From positions 1-56,003 of the forward strand of contig JAUNHW010000017.1 of assembly GCA_030523775.1 (NCBI GenBank): a stretch of 56,003 bases of DNA, written 5' to 3'. The position numbers were made by a program, and so were the translations under genes. This document shows, one piece after another, positions 10,901 through 19,900 of this stretch. The stretch is from Akkermansia sp. (lineage in GTDB: Bacteria; Verrucomicrobiota; Verrucomicrobiia; Verrucomicrobiales; Akkermansiaceae). The notes beneath the pieces are model-generated. The model was not told the origin of the DNA. It worked only from the letters and a program-made list of their open reading frames with translations, and ran no database searches. The stretch's first letter is position 1; each line of letters opens with the position of its first letter.

Positions 10901-13666
10901 CACGTAGGCGTACTTGGTGTCCGGCTGGCCGTTGAAGTCCAGCACGCCCGTGGAGTTGATGGTGAAGGTGCGCGTGGAGGTGGCGGCGATGTTTTCTGCG
11001 CCGAATACACCCGTGCCTACGTTGGCGTTGATGCCGGTTCCGACTATCAGGGTGCCGTTGACCTCAATGTTGCCGGTGAAGTTGGTGTTGTTGCCCCGCA
11101 GCAGGACGGTGGCGCCCTCGGCAATGACGAGGGTGCCCGCGCCGGCGTAGGAATCAGCGCCGGTGGCGCCGATGGTGAGCGTGGAGCCCGCCGTGCCGTT
11201 GATGGTGAGCGTGTGGCCCCCGGCCGCGCCGGTCGCCTTGGTGATGGCGGTGTTGGCCGTCACGTTCAGCGCGGCATCCGCATCTGCCGCCAGCGTGAGC
11301 TGGGGCAGCACGGCATCCGCGCTGTCCAGGGCGAGCGTGGTGCCGCTCTTGAGAATGGCCTCCCTCATGTCCCCGGAGGACGCGGTGATGGCGTGGTCCA
11401 GGCTCTCCGTTGTATTTGCAACGTTGACATACAGGGTGGTGTAGGTGACACCGGCCTCAAAGGAGACATTGCCCGTGGCGGTGTCGAGCGTGCCGGTGGC
11501 GCCGTTCGCCGTGAAGGTGCCATCGCCGCTCACGGTCGCATCGTCGGCGATATCCACCACGTGGGCGGTCATGGCCTCAAACTGCAGGAAGCCGTTGCCC
11601 TCGTTGTCGCCTTCCACATAGTCGCCGGTTCCGCCGCCGCTGGCCAGCGCGGTCACATCAAAGGTGCCGCCGAGCACAAGCTCGCCCTTGTTCAGGGTGA
11701 TGACATGCGTGATAACGTTTGCGCCGCCGGAAAGCGTCAGCGTGCCGTCGCCAGCCTTGATGATGGAGCCCGCACCGGTGATGTTGCCGCTAACGGTGAG
11801 CGCGCCCCCGGCCTCGCCGGTCTCCAGCTCCAGGGTGTCTTCGGAGCCGGTCCACTCGTACACGGCCGTGTTGAACGTGGTGCCGGAGCCGGTAAGGGTC
11901 ACGTCCTTGGCAATCTCCACGTTGTAGTCGGAGATGCCCACCTCGCCCGCCGCGAAGTCGATGATGATGGGCTTCTGGCTCGTGATGCCCGTGGAACCCA
12001 GCACCACCTTGCCACCATCCTGCAGGTTCAGGTTGATGGTCTCCGCCTTGGCGTCCTTGTGCTGGTTCTGGGAGAAGCCCTGCACGGCCATGAGACCGCC
12101 GTCCTGGATGTTGAAGGTGACCATGTTGTCGCCCACGTAGGCGGTGGCGTTTTCGGCATAGAGCTTGCCGGCGATGTTCGCCACGGAAACACCGACCCAT
12201 TCACCGAGAACCAGGCCGGTGTTGGCGTAGGCGTTGGCCACGTCTCCCGCCCTCACGTGCAGGATGGCGTTCTCCTTGACGTTCAGGGTGGAGGTGCCCT
12301 CTGCACCGTTATCGCCGAACTCCACGCGGTTGGTCTCCACGCGCACTTCATTCGTGCCGTCGCCGATGTTCACCGTGCCGACCGCATTGTACAGCGCGCC
12401 GGTGATGAGGGTGGCGCCCGTAAGGTTGATGGTTCCACCGGTGACCGCCAGACCCTGCTTGCGCGGGTTGGCACCCGTGCCGTCACCGCCGCCATTCACT
12501 TCAAGGGCGCTGGAGATGGTGTGCTCGCCGCCGGTCACCTGCAGCGTGGTCACTGCCAGCTTGCCCTCGCCGCTCACCTGCAGGGTCTGCGTGCCGGTCA
12601 GCGAGATGGTGCCGGTCATGTTCACCGTGGCGCCGGCATTAATGGAAAGCGCGCCGGAAAGTGCACCCAGGCTGATGGTGCCCTCGCCCGCCATCGTTGC
12701 CGTCTGGCCGTCGGCCACGTTGAGCGTGTCCACCATCAGGGCGGAACCGCTGTCCGCCGTGAACGTGTAGCCCGCCTGCACGTTCATCACATCCACGTTC
12801 ACCGTGCCTTCCACCACAATGTTCTTCATCAGGGAGGACCCGCTGCCGAACACCGCCGTCGAGTAGTCCACGAACACGGTCGGCGTCGTTTCGCCCTCGG
12901 CCACCCAGTTGGCGGTGCTCAGGTCCCACGTGGCGGAACTCGTGCTGTTCCACACCAGCGTGGACGGCGGGGTGTAGTACTTAATCAGGTCGTTCTCCGT
13001 GATGACCGCGTCGAACAGGTAGCCGGCCTTGGTGATTGCAAAGGTGCCCGTGGAGGCATCGTCCGGGAAGGTGACCTGGTTGGCGTTGTGGGCGTACTTG
13101 CTCATGCCGCCCATACCGCCGAGGGCGACGTGGTCCACCGTGGTGTTGGAGAAAGACTGGCCGCCCTGTGTTGCCGTGGCGATGGCGCTCGAGAAGTTGT
13201 TGTCGGCATACACCTTCATCGTCAGGTTCTTGTCCGTGCTGTGCGACAACACGAACGTCAGGTCCGTCACGCCGTTGAGGTCCAGTGTCTGCGCGCCGCC
13301 CGCGGCTGCCGCGCTCCAGGATGTCAGCGTGGCGGTCTGGCTGCCGTTATCGGCGAGCGTGATGCCTTCTGCAAGCCCGGTGCCGCCTTGCTGCTGCAGG
13401 GAAAGCGCCAGCAGCGTCAGCGCGCTGTCGCCCTTGATGGAATCGGCGGTCACCGTCACCACGAAGCTCCAGTTGTTGTTGAACGTCTCGGAATAGTCGA
13501 ACTTCTGGGCAGTGCCGCCGCCCACCACCGCCGCCCCGGCGGACTGGTCGTAGGTGGTCCAAGTGGTGACATCATACGTGGTGATGGCTGCCTGTGCCAG
13601 CGTGCCGGCAACTGCGAATGCGGCGATGAGCGCCGCGCGGAGACCTGTGGGGAGGTGTAATTTCAT
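4955..13666 (-). CDS. Giant autotransporter B (2903 aa), complete
   Basis: Type V autotransporter adhesin-like surface protein. The start at 13666 opens the signal peptide MKLHLPTGLRAALIAAFAVA (cleavage after LAQA). An upstream in-frame ATG at 13714 would bury the signal peptide and was rejected. The roughly 2600-residue passenger is Thr/Gly/Ser-rich with PATR-type repeats and W...W...NW motifs, including YWKGGDGTWNYSEEKW and FVWTGNEDTLWSHDGNW. The C-terminal beta-barrel starts near residue 2618 (YFNAWVNAEGDYRRLKADGT) and ends in GYRFNF, with the terminal Phe typical of outer-membrane barrels. Codons 1-1562 equal gene A and the last 551 codons equal gene C, so B looks like a recombinant of its neighbours. 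It has its own promoter and terminator. Passenger function is unknown; only the autotransporter architecture is firm. Confidence 0.92.
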   Translation of the reverse strand: MKLHLPTGLRAALIAAFAVAGTLAQAAITTYDVTTWTTYDQSAGAAVVGGGTAQKFDYSETFNNNWSFVVTVTADSIKGDSALTLLALSLQQQGGTGLAEGITLADNGSQTATLTSWSAAAAGGAQTLDLNGVTDLTFVLSHSTDKNLTMKVYADNNFSSAIATATQGGQSFSNTTVDHVALGGMGGMSKYAHNANQVTFPDDASTGTFAITKAGYLFDAVITENDLIKYYTPPSTLVWNSTSSATWDLSTANWVAEGETTPTVFVDYSTAVFGSGSSLMKNIVVEGTVNVDVMNVQAGYTFTADSGSALMVDTLNVADGQTATMAGEGTISLGALSGALSINAGATVNMTGTISLTGTQTLQVSGEGKLAVTTLQVTGGEHTISSALEVNGGGDGTGANPRKQGLAVTGGTINLTGATLITGALYNAVGTVNIGDGTNEVRVETNRVEFGDNGAEGTSTLNVKENAILHVRAGDVANAYANTGLVLGEWVGVSVANIAGKLYAENATAYVGDNMVTFNIQDGGLMAVQGFSQNQHKDAKAETINLNLQDGGKVVLGSTGITSQKPIIIDFAAGEVGISDYNVEIAKDVTLTGSGTTFNTAVYEWTGSEDTLELETGEAGGALTVSGNITGAGSIIKAGDGTLTLSGGANVITHVITLNKGELVLGGTFDVTALASGGGTGDYVEGDNEGNGFLQFEAMTAHVVDIADDATVSGDGTFTANGATGTLDTATGNVSFEAGVTYTTLYVNVANTTESLDHAITASSGDMREAILKSGTTLALDSADAVLPQLTLAADADAALNVTANTAITKATGAAGGHTLTINGTAGSTLTIGATGADSYAGAGTLVIAEGATVLLRGNNTNFTGNIEVNGTLIVGTGINANVGTGVFGAENIAATSTRTFTINSTGVLDFNGQPDTKYAYVLAGGKLTNSGNDIPEGKAQMSGLKLTADSTVEAGSGHDFWLLSAGYAANTLDLGDNTLVKTGDGRFGFKTTSISTGTLEAREGVIHFSNSNTVANMLLSGGTFTGGVDVKGDITVHATVGADMSAALNIAEAGKVITFDVDADQTLKQTGMVNGAGSIVKNGAGILEMSGAAGTTAPGTLTGVQVNAGTLKVTAANVLGSGPITVAAGATLDMTAGNVLAGTQSVTNSGNVIIHNTLTSGSVNGGSLILAGDFPTTGELLDVDGLNTGNGFSQGGTIQVFDPTKATLDVTEIKHGDTTYHMDNLEEGAITLSGADWSTYQLKVDAGEAQPTIAQIMAWADQKGGAAGTLKNIAVSGENLDLVVDVPAEAAQQFKTSMLSGDQLASLGLTLVDKGVLVMDADLAGNLTLGGLTEDASATVVLEKDVAAQKSLWAYNMEGGGISTLTIKGAHTLTTPLLGSMFGKFVLQEGATLAVASTSFGLSAGDSIDIQDTAKLDLGNVNIKSVDETKTATMKNESDEDAYDIGSTAYSLTDARVTFNYSDAHNFGHELKGTSALVNAGTASVNDINALNTEYDELHAQNGDIYLSGRTSGVAVRDLTVGEGRGVYMNDSDETLTVTGEASFGSGAKVSSALTMAGGSTLDADGPVALADHALSLDAGIHISADLWNTLTALEPEKSTNIFTGVSGLTLAGAGYTGKVDLTTIFTHTDLRARKFNLTYKDGNVIVTKELENNRYWKGGDGTWNYSEEKWTDEDGTGTDVKFESGYNAHFTANGGGGIITVGEAVNVASVNVSGATCNFVNADRLAIANGISVTDSGTATFDRVASELKNVYIAGTASKLTIKNGNVTVNALSNEGTFITDGNLTVKNATAMGGNVTASNLILTGENTFDSVKVSDTVSGATSIKLGGESRITNLNLNGVGTLTLTDGTLKLVTTSGLEKTNLSGALETAAGVDLGSLTMNDASSITGHGAVSASGITVSGTAEILAGAALQTASVGGTGTLKVNSGNTVSIASGSTTTVSATLDMQEGSTLANEGTLSVAGRVIAGNGINLGTVNATGTVEVNGASVSAAGGSIATLNIGTGETLAVANNLALTSTTGSAGTLSVTGGLTVNGAAALTDVKAGSLTLEATAGALTVTGTLDTASITLTRVSKTGAYLTAGTLSDTTTAFVVDKQLIWDLNASTGQVITLAYVDSAYAGAADLSINGVKSISDKNRHTYTIMQDATSHDIILKVEDQESGFVWTGNEDTLWSHDGNWSNLTVPGEDDWVQVKGDTHTIELDDEPTVAYFTVSAQSATLQGDHTLEVGSALEVNMNSMLTVGDGEGSTKIEAPTATINGTLVVQPGSTVKADATTITGGTLNVNDGTYTAETIDMTEGAALRASVGSNVSTGQLYGDPDSIVGGRVAITGTGSRYTGGYDEAYIVIAADADATLYANDGLTLGGDGTAKLQYSGSTAIDGIDADALTIILNDPNASSIGSTLELNNTSLLEDGSVVFGMSAIESAKTLGAGAPAILQGDLRLGGDATVVVNQDASADGGQAMEVRNYGKTRSLELAKFGGAETDTQNVQLNGYLYGKYYMNARIEGGKLLVDMRDDFYRTVSGAHTPNGIAGAQMVDAAFVENNPQITDPAGDLAAVMTALENGAVAGEAADKALAAMSGASVAAMGAALGSDVDRQLRAVRNRTTSMGLNDCLVNEDLPYFNAWVNAEGDYRRLKADGTLAGYKLSSWGGTVGFDVDCTPRFTCGLALTAMKGNFTANAAESADGDLDRMYVSAFVRYSRHSLTQTLVGTFGRADAKLNRTVDYGAGAYRTEGDTDGTAFGVMYEIGYAKALNEDATTCLQPVLNLSYRHSTLGGFTEEGGSDAALVADDAEMNVFTAAVGARLQSVVGTSVYNRSTLFEGRVLLKMDSGDRDVAVRNHFVGVRNGADAKSAEVGAFGVEVGAGITLPLAEDGGSLFFDVTGEFRSGYSEVNGTAGYRFNF
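7952..8318. repeat. 367-bp block shared with gene C inside otherwise diverged passenger
   Basis: This block reads identically to 16927-17293 (offset 8975). The flanks are similar but clearly diverged. It encodes part of the beta-helix (SITGHGAVSASGITVSG and upstream/downstream repeats). A short perfect island in diverged sequence fits gene conversion between B and C. Confidence 0.8.
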
Positions 13667-13741
13667 AATGTTGATTAGTTTGGAGATGATACCAGGGGAG
13701 ACGGGTGGATACACTCCACCCCTACCCGTGCATACGGGGCA

Positions 13742-13769
13742 ATTTTAGCACATTTTCAAGGCACCGCAA
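13742..13769 (-). promoter_or_regulatory. Promoter of autotransporter B
   Basis: Minus-strand TTGCGG (13764-13769), 16 bp, then TAAAAT (13742-13747) with an extended TGC. The predicted leader is about 70 nt and carries a small hairpin (GGTGGA/TCCACC). No Shine-Dalgarno sequence is seen before the ATG at 13666. Confidence 0.6.
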
Positions 13770-13832
13770 GCCAAAAAATGCCGAAAAATCATGAATTTAC
13801 GGATTGTCGAACAGAACTGAACCCACACGCCG

Positions 13833-13867
13833 AAAAAGGGCCACCCGGCAGCATGCCGGATGGCCCC
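13833..13867 (-). terminator. Intrinsic terminator downstream of autotransporter C
   Basis: Same hairpin plus T-run as at 4855-4889. Stem 13838-13867, T-run on the minus strand from 13833-13837. It separates gene C from the promoter of gene B. Confidence 0.8.
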
Positions 13868-13904
13868 TTGGTAATACCGCGCGCAGCGCGGCTCTATTTC
13901 CAAA

Positions 13905-13932
13905 TAGTACCTAGTACCTAGTCCCTAGTACA
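13905..13932. repeat. Four 7-bp TAGTACC-type units next to the gene C stop codon
   Basis: Copy of the short tandem array at 4927-4954, directly adjoining the stop codon of gene C. Confidence 0.75.
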
Positions 13933-16900
13933 TTAGAAGTTGAACCTATATCCCGCGGTGCCGTTGACCTCCGAGTAGCCGGAGCGGAACTCGCCCGTCA
14001 CGTCGAAGAACAGCGAGCCGCCGTCCTCCGCAAGCGGGAGCGTGATGCCCGCGCCCACTTCCACGCCGAAGGCTCCAACCTCCGCGCTCTTGGCGTCCGC
14101 GCCGTTGCGCACGCCCACAAAGTGGTTGCGCACGGCCACATCGCGGTCGCCGGAGTCCATCTTGAGCAGCACGCGACCCTCGAAGAGGGTGGAGCGGTTG
14201 TACACGCTGGTGCCCACCACGCTCTGCAGGCGTGCACCCACGGCGGCGGTGAACACGTTCATCTCAGCATCGTCGGCCACCAGCGCGGCATCGCTGCCGC
14301 CCTCCTCGGTGAAGCCGCCCAGCGTGCTGTGTCGGTAGCTCAGGTTGAGCACGGGCTGCAGGCAGGTGGTGGCGTCCTCGTTCAGAGCCTTGGCGTAGCC
14401 TATCTCGTACATCACGCCGAAGGCCGTGCCGTCCGTGTCGCCCTCCGTGCGGTAGGCGCCCGCGCCGTAGTCCACCGTGCGGTTCAGCTTGGCGTCCGCG
14501 CGACCGAAGGTGCCCACCAGGGTCTGCGTGAGCGAGTGGCGGGAGTAGCGCACGAAGGCGCTCACGTACATGCGGTCCAGGTCGCCGTCCGCGCTCTCCG
14601 CCGCGTTGGCGGTGAAGTTGCCCTTCATGGCGGTGAGGGCCAGGCCGCAGGTGAAGCGCGGCGTGCAGTCCACGTCAAAGCCCACCGTGCCGCCCCAGCT
14701 GGAGAGCTTGTAGCCCGCCAGCGTGCCGTCCGCCTTGAGCCTGCGGTAGTCTCCCTCCGCGTTCACCCAGGCGTTGAAGTAGGGCAGGTCCTCGTTCACC
14801 AGGCAGTCGTTGAGCCCCATGGAGGTGGTGCGGTTGCGCACGGCGCGCAGCTGGCGGTCCACATCGCTCCCCAGGGCCGCGCCCATGGCGGCCACGGAGG
14901 CCCCGCTCATGGCGGCGAGCGCCTTGTCCGCGGCCTCTCCGGCCACGGCGCCGTTCTCAAGCGCGGTCATCACCGCGGCCAGGTCCCCGGCGGGGTCGGT
15001 GATCTGCGGGTTGTTCTCCACGAAGGCGGCGTCCACCATCTGCGCCCCGGCAATGCCGTTGGGCGTGTGGGCACCGCTCACCGTGCGGTAGAAGTCGTCG
15101 CGCATGTCGACGAGCAGCTTGCCGCCCTCGATGCGTGCGTTCATGTAGTACTTGCCGTACAGGTAGCCGTTGAGCTGCACGTTCTGCGTGTCGGTCTCCG
15201 CACCGCCGAACTTGGCGAGCTCCAGGCTGCGGGTCTTGCCGTAGTTGCGGACCTCCATGGCCTGGCCGCCGTCGGCCGAGGCATCCTGGTTCACCACCAC
15301 GGTGGCGTCGCCGCCCAGCCGCAGGTCGCCCTGCAGGATGGCAGGGGCCCCGGCGCCGAGCGTCTTGGCGCTCTCGATGGCGGACATGCCGAACACCACG
15401 CTGCCGTCCTCCAGCAGGGAAGTGTTGTTCAGCTCCAGCGTGGAGCCGATGCTGCTGGCGTTCGGGTCGTTCAGGATGATGGTGAGCGCGTCTGCATCAA
15501 TGCCGTCAATGGCGGTGCTGCCGCTGTACTGCAGCTTGGCCGTGCCGTCGCCGCCCAGGGTCAGGCCGTCGTTGGCGTAGAGCGTGGCATCGGCGTCCTC
15601 CACAATGTCGATGTAGGCGCCGTCATACCCGCCGGTGTAGCGCCCGCCGTTGCCGTAGACGGTCACCTTGCCTCCCACGGTGGAATCGAGGTCGCCGTTG
15701 AGCTGCTCGGCGGCGATTGAGGCTTCGCCCTCCGTGTAGAGGCTGCCGCCCTCGGTCATGTCAACCACGCCTGTAAAGTAGGAACCGCCGTCGGCCACGT
15801 TGAGCACGCCGCCCTTGATGGTGGTGTGCCCGGCATCCACAAACGCGTTCTCCTGCACGTTCAGCTCGCCGGAAACCTGGACCTCGGGCGCGGAGACCAT
15901 CGTCTCCGTGCTGCCGTCGCCCACGTTGAGCGAGGCGTTGCCGTCCACTTCCAGAGACTGCGTGAGCAAGAGATTCTGGTCACCGTAGATGGTGTCGTGC
16001 GTTCCGGCGGATACCGTCAGGCGGCGGGTCTTCACGAGCTGGTCCAGCAGGATGGACTGCTCGCCGCCGTTGAACTGCACCCAGCTGGTCTCGTCCGGCA
16101 CCAGGCCGCCGGACCAGTTGGCGGCATCGCTCCAGTTCTCGTTCACGCCCACCCAGACGTAGTTGCTCTCCTGGTTGCGCGCAATGAGGATGATGTTCTT
16201 GGTGGCGCTGTCCTGGGAGATGTAGTAGCCGAGGTCGTGCGTGTCGGTGATGTACTTGGCGCCGTTGATGGTGAGGTTGTCCGCACCCGCGTGCACGGTG
16301 TCCAGGTCCGCCAGGGTGATGATCTGCCCGGCGCTCACGTTCAGGGCCTCGATGAGGGCCTTGTCCACCACAAAGGCCGTGGTGGACTCGGAGAGGCCGC
16401 CCGCAGTGAGGTAGTGGTCCGTCTTGCTCACGCGGTCCAGCGTGATGGTGCCGGCATCCAGCGTGCCGGTGGCGGTGAGGGTTCCGGCGGTGGTGAGCTC
16501 AAGCGTTCCGGCGGTGACGTTGCCGATGGTGGCCGCGCCGCCCACGGTGAGCCCGCCCGTCACGCTGAGCGTGCCGGCGGAGCCCGTGGTGGTGGTGAGT
16601 GCCAGGTTGTTGGCAACCGTCAGGGTCTCGCCGGAGCCCATGTCCAGTGCGGCGATGCTACCGCCGGTGGCGGAGACGGACGCGCCGTCCAGTTCAATAG
16701 TGCCCTTGGCGTCCACGGTGCCCAGGCTCACGCCGTTTCCGGCAATCACCTTGCCCGCGACGGAAAGCGTGCCGGAGTTGGCAAGTGTGGAGCCTTCCAG
16801 CAGTTCCAGCGTGGCGTTGTTCGCCACGGAGAGATTGCTGCCGCCCACTGTGCTGCCGCTTGCAACCCTCAACGTGCCTGTGCCGCCCACGGAGGCGGTC

Positions 16901-19900
16901 TGCAGCGTGGTGCCGGCCAGAATATTGGCGGTGCCGCTCACGGTGATGCCGGAGGCGGAAACCGCCCCGTGTCCCGTGATGGAGGAAGCGTCATTCATGG
17001 TGAGGCTGCCCAGGTCCACGCCGGCAGCGGTTTCGAGAGCGCCGGAAAGGTTCGTCTTCTCCAGCCCGCTTGTCGTGACCAGCTTGAGCGTGCCGTCTGT
17101 GAGGGTGAGAGTGCCCACGCCGTTCAGGTTGAGGTTGGTGATGCGGGACTCGCCTCCCAGCTTGATGGACGTGGCGCCGGAAACGGTGTCAGACACCTTC
17201 ACGGAGTCGAAGGTGTTCTCTCCGGTCAGGATCAGGTTACTGGCCGTCACGTTGCCGCCCATGGCGGTGGCGTTCTTCACGGTGAGGTTGCCGCTCGTGA
17301 TGAACGTGCCCTCGTTGGAGAGGGCGTTCACGATGACGTCGCCGTTTTTGATGGTGAGCTTGCTTTCGGTTCCGGCAATGTAGACGTTCTTGAGTTCGCC
17401 CGCCACCTGGTCGAAGGTGGCCGAGCCGGAATCCGTGACGCTGATGCCGTTCGTGATGGTGAGGTTCTGGCCGCCGGTGAAGTTGTAGGCTGCACCGGAG
17501 ACGTTGATGGTGGTCACGTTGATGGCCTCACCCACGGTGATGATGCCGCCGCCGCCGTTGGTGGTAAAGTAGGCGGCCGCGTTGTTGGTGAACTTGCCGG
17601 AGGCCTCCAGGCCATCGTCCTTGGCCCAGTTCTCGGTGGTGAGGTCCCAGGTTCCCGCTCCCTTGCCCGCGCCCCAGTAGTTGCCGCCGCTGGAGGTCTT
17701 GGCGAGCACCAGCTGGCCGTCCTTCACCTTCAGCTGCGTGTAGTCCGCCAGTGTGGTGCCCAGCTCGAGATAGGTGGCGGAATCCGCGTACTTGTTGCCG
17801 GAATCATCCGTCTTGTCAAAGGTGATGCCCGTGATGGAGTCTTCCTCGGTCAGGCCGGTGACCAGGACAATCTCCTGCCCCGGCGTGCCGGTGGCGGTAA
17901 TGCTCACCTTGCCGCCGTCCATGATGAGGTAGGACCCCTCCGCCAGCACCAGGCCCCCCGCGCCCACGGAGAGCGTGGAGCCGCCGTTCAGGGTGATGGC
18001 CGCCGCCTGCAGGGATGAACCCGCAGCCGCCGTGAGCGTGGCGCCGCTGTCAACCGTGATGCCCATGATTTCCATGTCCGCAGCGCCGAGCGTGAGCGTG
18101 CCCTTGGACACCTCCACACTCATGATAGCGGATTCTCCGCCCAGGGCGAGTGTGAGCGCGCCTTCCCCGTTCTTGGTGAGCCAGGGGGTGTTCGTGATGG
18201 CTGTGATGGTGGCGGAAGCGTTTTTCACCGCGGAAATCTCGCTGAACGAATCCAAGGTCACGGTGGAAAGGTGGGTGTATTCCTTGGCATCCGTGAGGTT
18301 GAGCACGCTGCCGTCGCTGACCACGCCGCGCGCCGCGCCATCACCGCCGAAACCGCCGCTGAGCACGCCGCTGCCGAACTCCACGCCCGCACCCACGTTC
18401 ACCGTGGTGGAGGCCACCGTGTTGTCCTGCGCGGTTCCGGCGGTTGCAATGTAGCCGGCGGCGTACACGCTGCCGTTGATGTGGGCCTCACCGCCCAGGT
18501 TCACCACCACGGCACCTACCGTTGAGGTGGAGGAGCCGGTGATCTTGTTGCCGCCGATGATGTCGCCGGAGTATGTGCCGCCGGTTATGCCCAGCGCGGA
18601 GCTGCCGCCAATCGTGGAGGTGCCGTTATTGTTGCGGTTGCCGCCGATGATGTCGCCGCTGAACTCAATGTCCCCGCCCATGATGGTAACGTTCGTGTCG
18701 CCGCTGATGTTCTGGGTGTGCCCCGCGGCATCGCTGAAGTGGCCGCCGATGATGGTTTTGACGAACGATGTGGTGCCGCCCTCGTACTTGCTGAGGTCGA
18801 TGGTCACGTGGGTGCTGCCGTTGAGCGTGGCGGTGCCCACGGTGTTGTCCACGTGCGCAGATGCGCCAATCACCTGGTTCTTGGGCGCACTGGAGCCGCC
18901 GCCGCCGGCCGGCAGCGGGTTCACATCGCTCTGGGCCAGCGGCACGTACACGAAGATGTGCGTGTCGCCCGTCTGCGTGGTGGTGGCGTTGTGCGAATTG
19001 GTGGAGGAGCCGATGATGGCCGCCGTGACATCACCGCTGACGATGGAGATGTAGGAGTTGCCGTTGAACTGCGGGTTCTGGCCGTCCTTCAGGTTACCGC
19101 CGATGACGGTGCCCACCGTGGCGCCGTCCAGCTGGATATGGGTGTCGCCCTCCAGGTTGAGGGCACCGCCGCCGCCCCAGTTGTTGCAGTGGCTGCCGCC
19201 AACGATGGCCTTGTAGGTGCCCTCCTTGGCGTCAATCCACACGTTGGTCACGTAGGTGGTGCCCGTGTTGTTCACATCGCTGTTCTGCACGCCATAGATG
19301 AAGGCCTCCGCGTTGCCGGCGCCCGTGAGCTCCACCACCACATCGTTGCCGTCCTTGTAGGGGGAGCTGATGAGCGCGGTGGTTTCCGTTATCTCTCCGG
19401 AGAGCGCCTCCGGCCCGGTCAAGCCCCAGTTGGGATCCCACTCCACAGTGTGCGGCTTCACCGTGGTGAGCGTCACCGTGCCGTCCGCCTTGAAGATGGC
19501 GGTGTCCACCATGACACCCGCCAGGGAATCCTTGGTGAGGGAATCCCACCCGGTGTAGGTGGCGCCGTCGGCTATGTCCACCAGCTGGTACACCTGCGCG
19601 TCCCCCTGGGTGTCGTAGCTCATGTTGGAGATGTCCAGCACCACATCGGAATTGAAGGTGAGCGTGCCTGCAGTGAGGCTGATGGTGTCGCCCAGGGCCT
19701 TGTTGCCGCCGGCGAGCACCAGGGTGCCCTCGCCCGTCTTCTTGATGACACCCGTGCCGGCCAGCGTGCCGGATATCGTGGTGGTCAGCGTGGATCCGCC
19801 CACATCCAGCGTGGCCGTGCCGTCCGTAAAGTTCAGCTTGCCGCCCAGGTCCGCCGTGGTCTCGCCAGTGGCGTAGTAAGCCTGGAAGGTCGCGCCGTCG

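Larger units (their letters stand above)
8979..15588. repeat. Right copy of the large direct repeat
   Basis: Second copy of the 6610-bp block that starts at base 1. It runs from inside gene B (codon 1562 back to the start) through the B/C intergenic region to the last 551 codons of gene C. The translated products of both copies are the same on all frames inspected. Confidence 0.93.

Noticed and set aside
6995..13660. A 2221-codon open frame on the plus strand across autotransporter B (and 189-4682 across A)
   Set aside because: It is antisense to a gene with signal peptide, repeats and barrel. Its product is His/Val/Gly-rich with no domain. GC-rich codon use of the real gene leaves the antisense frame open.
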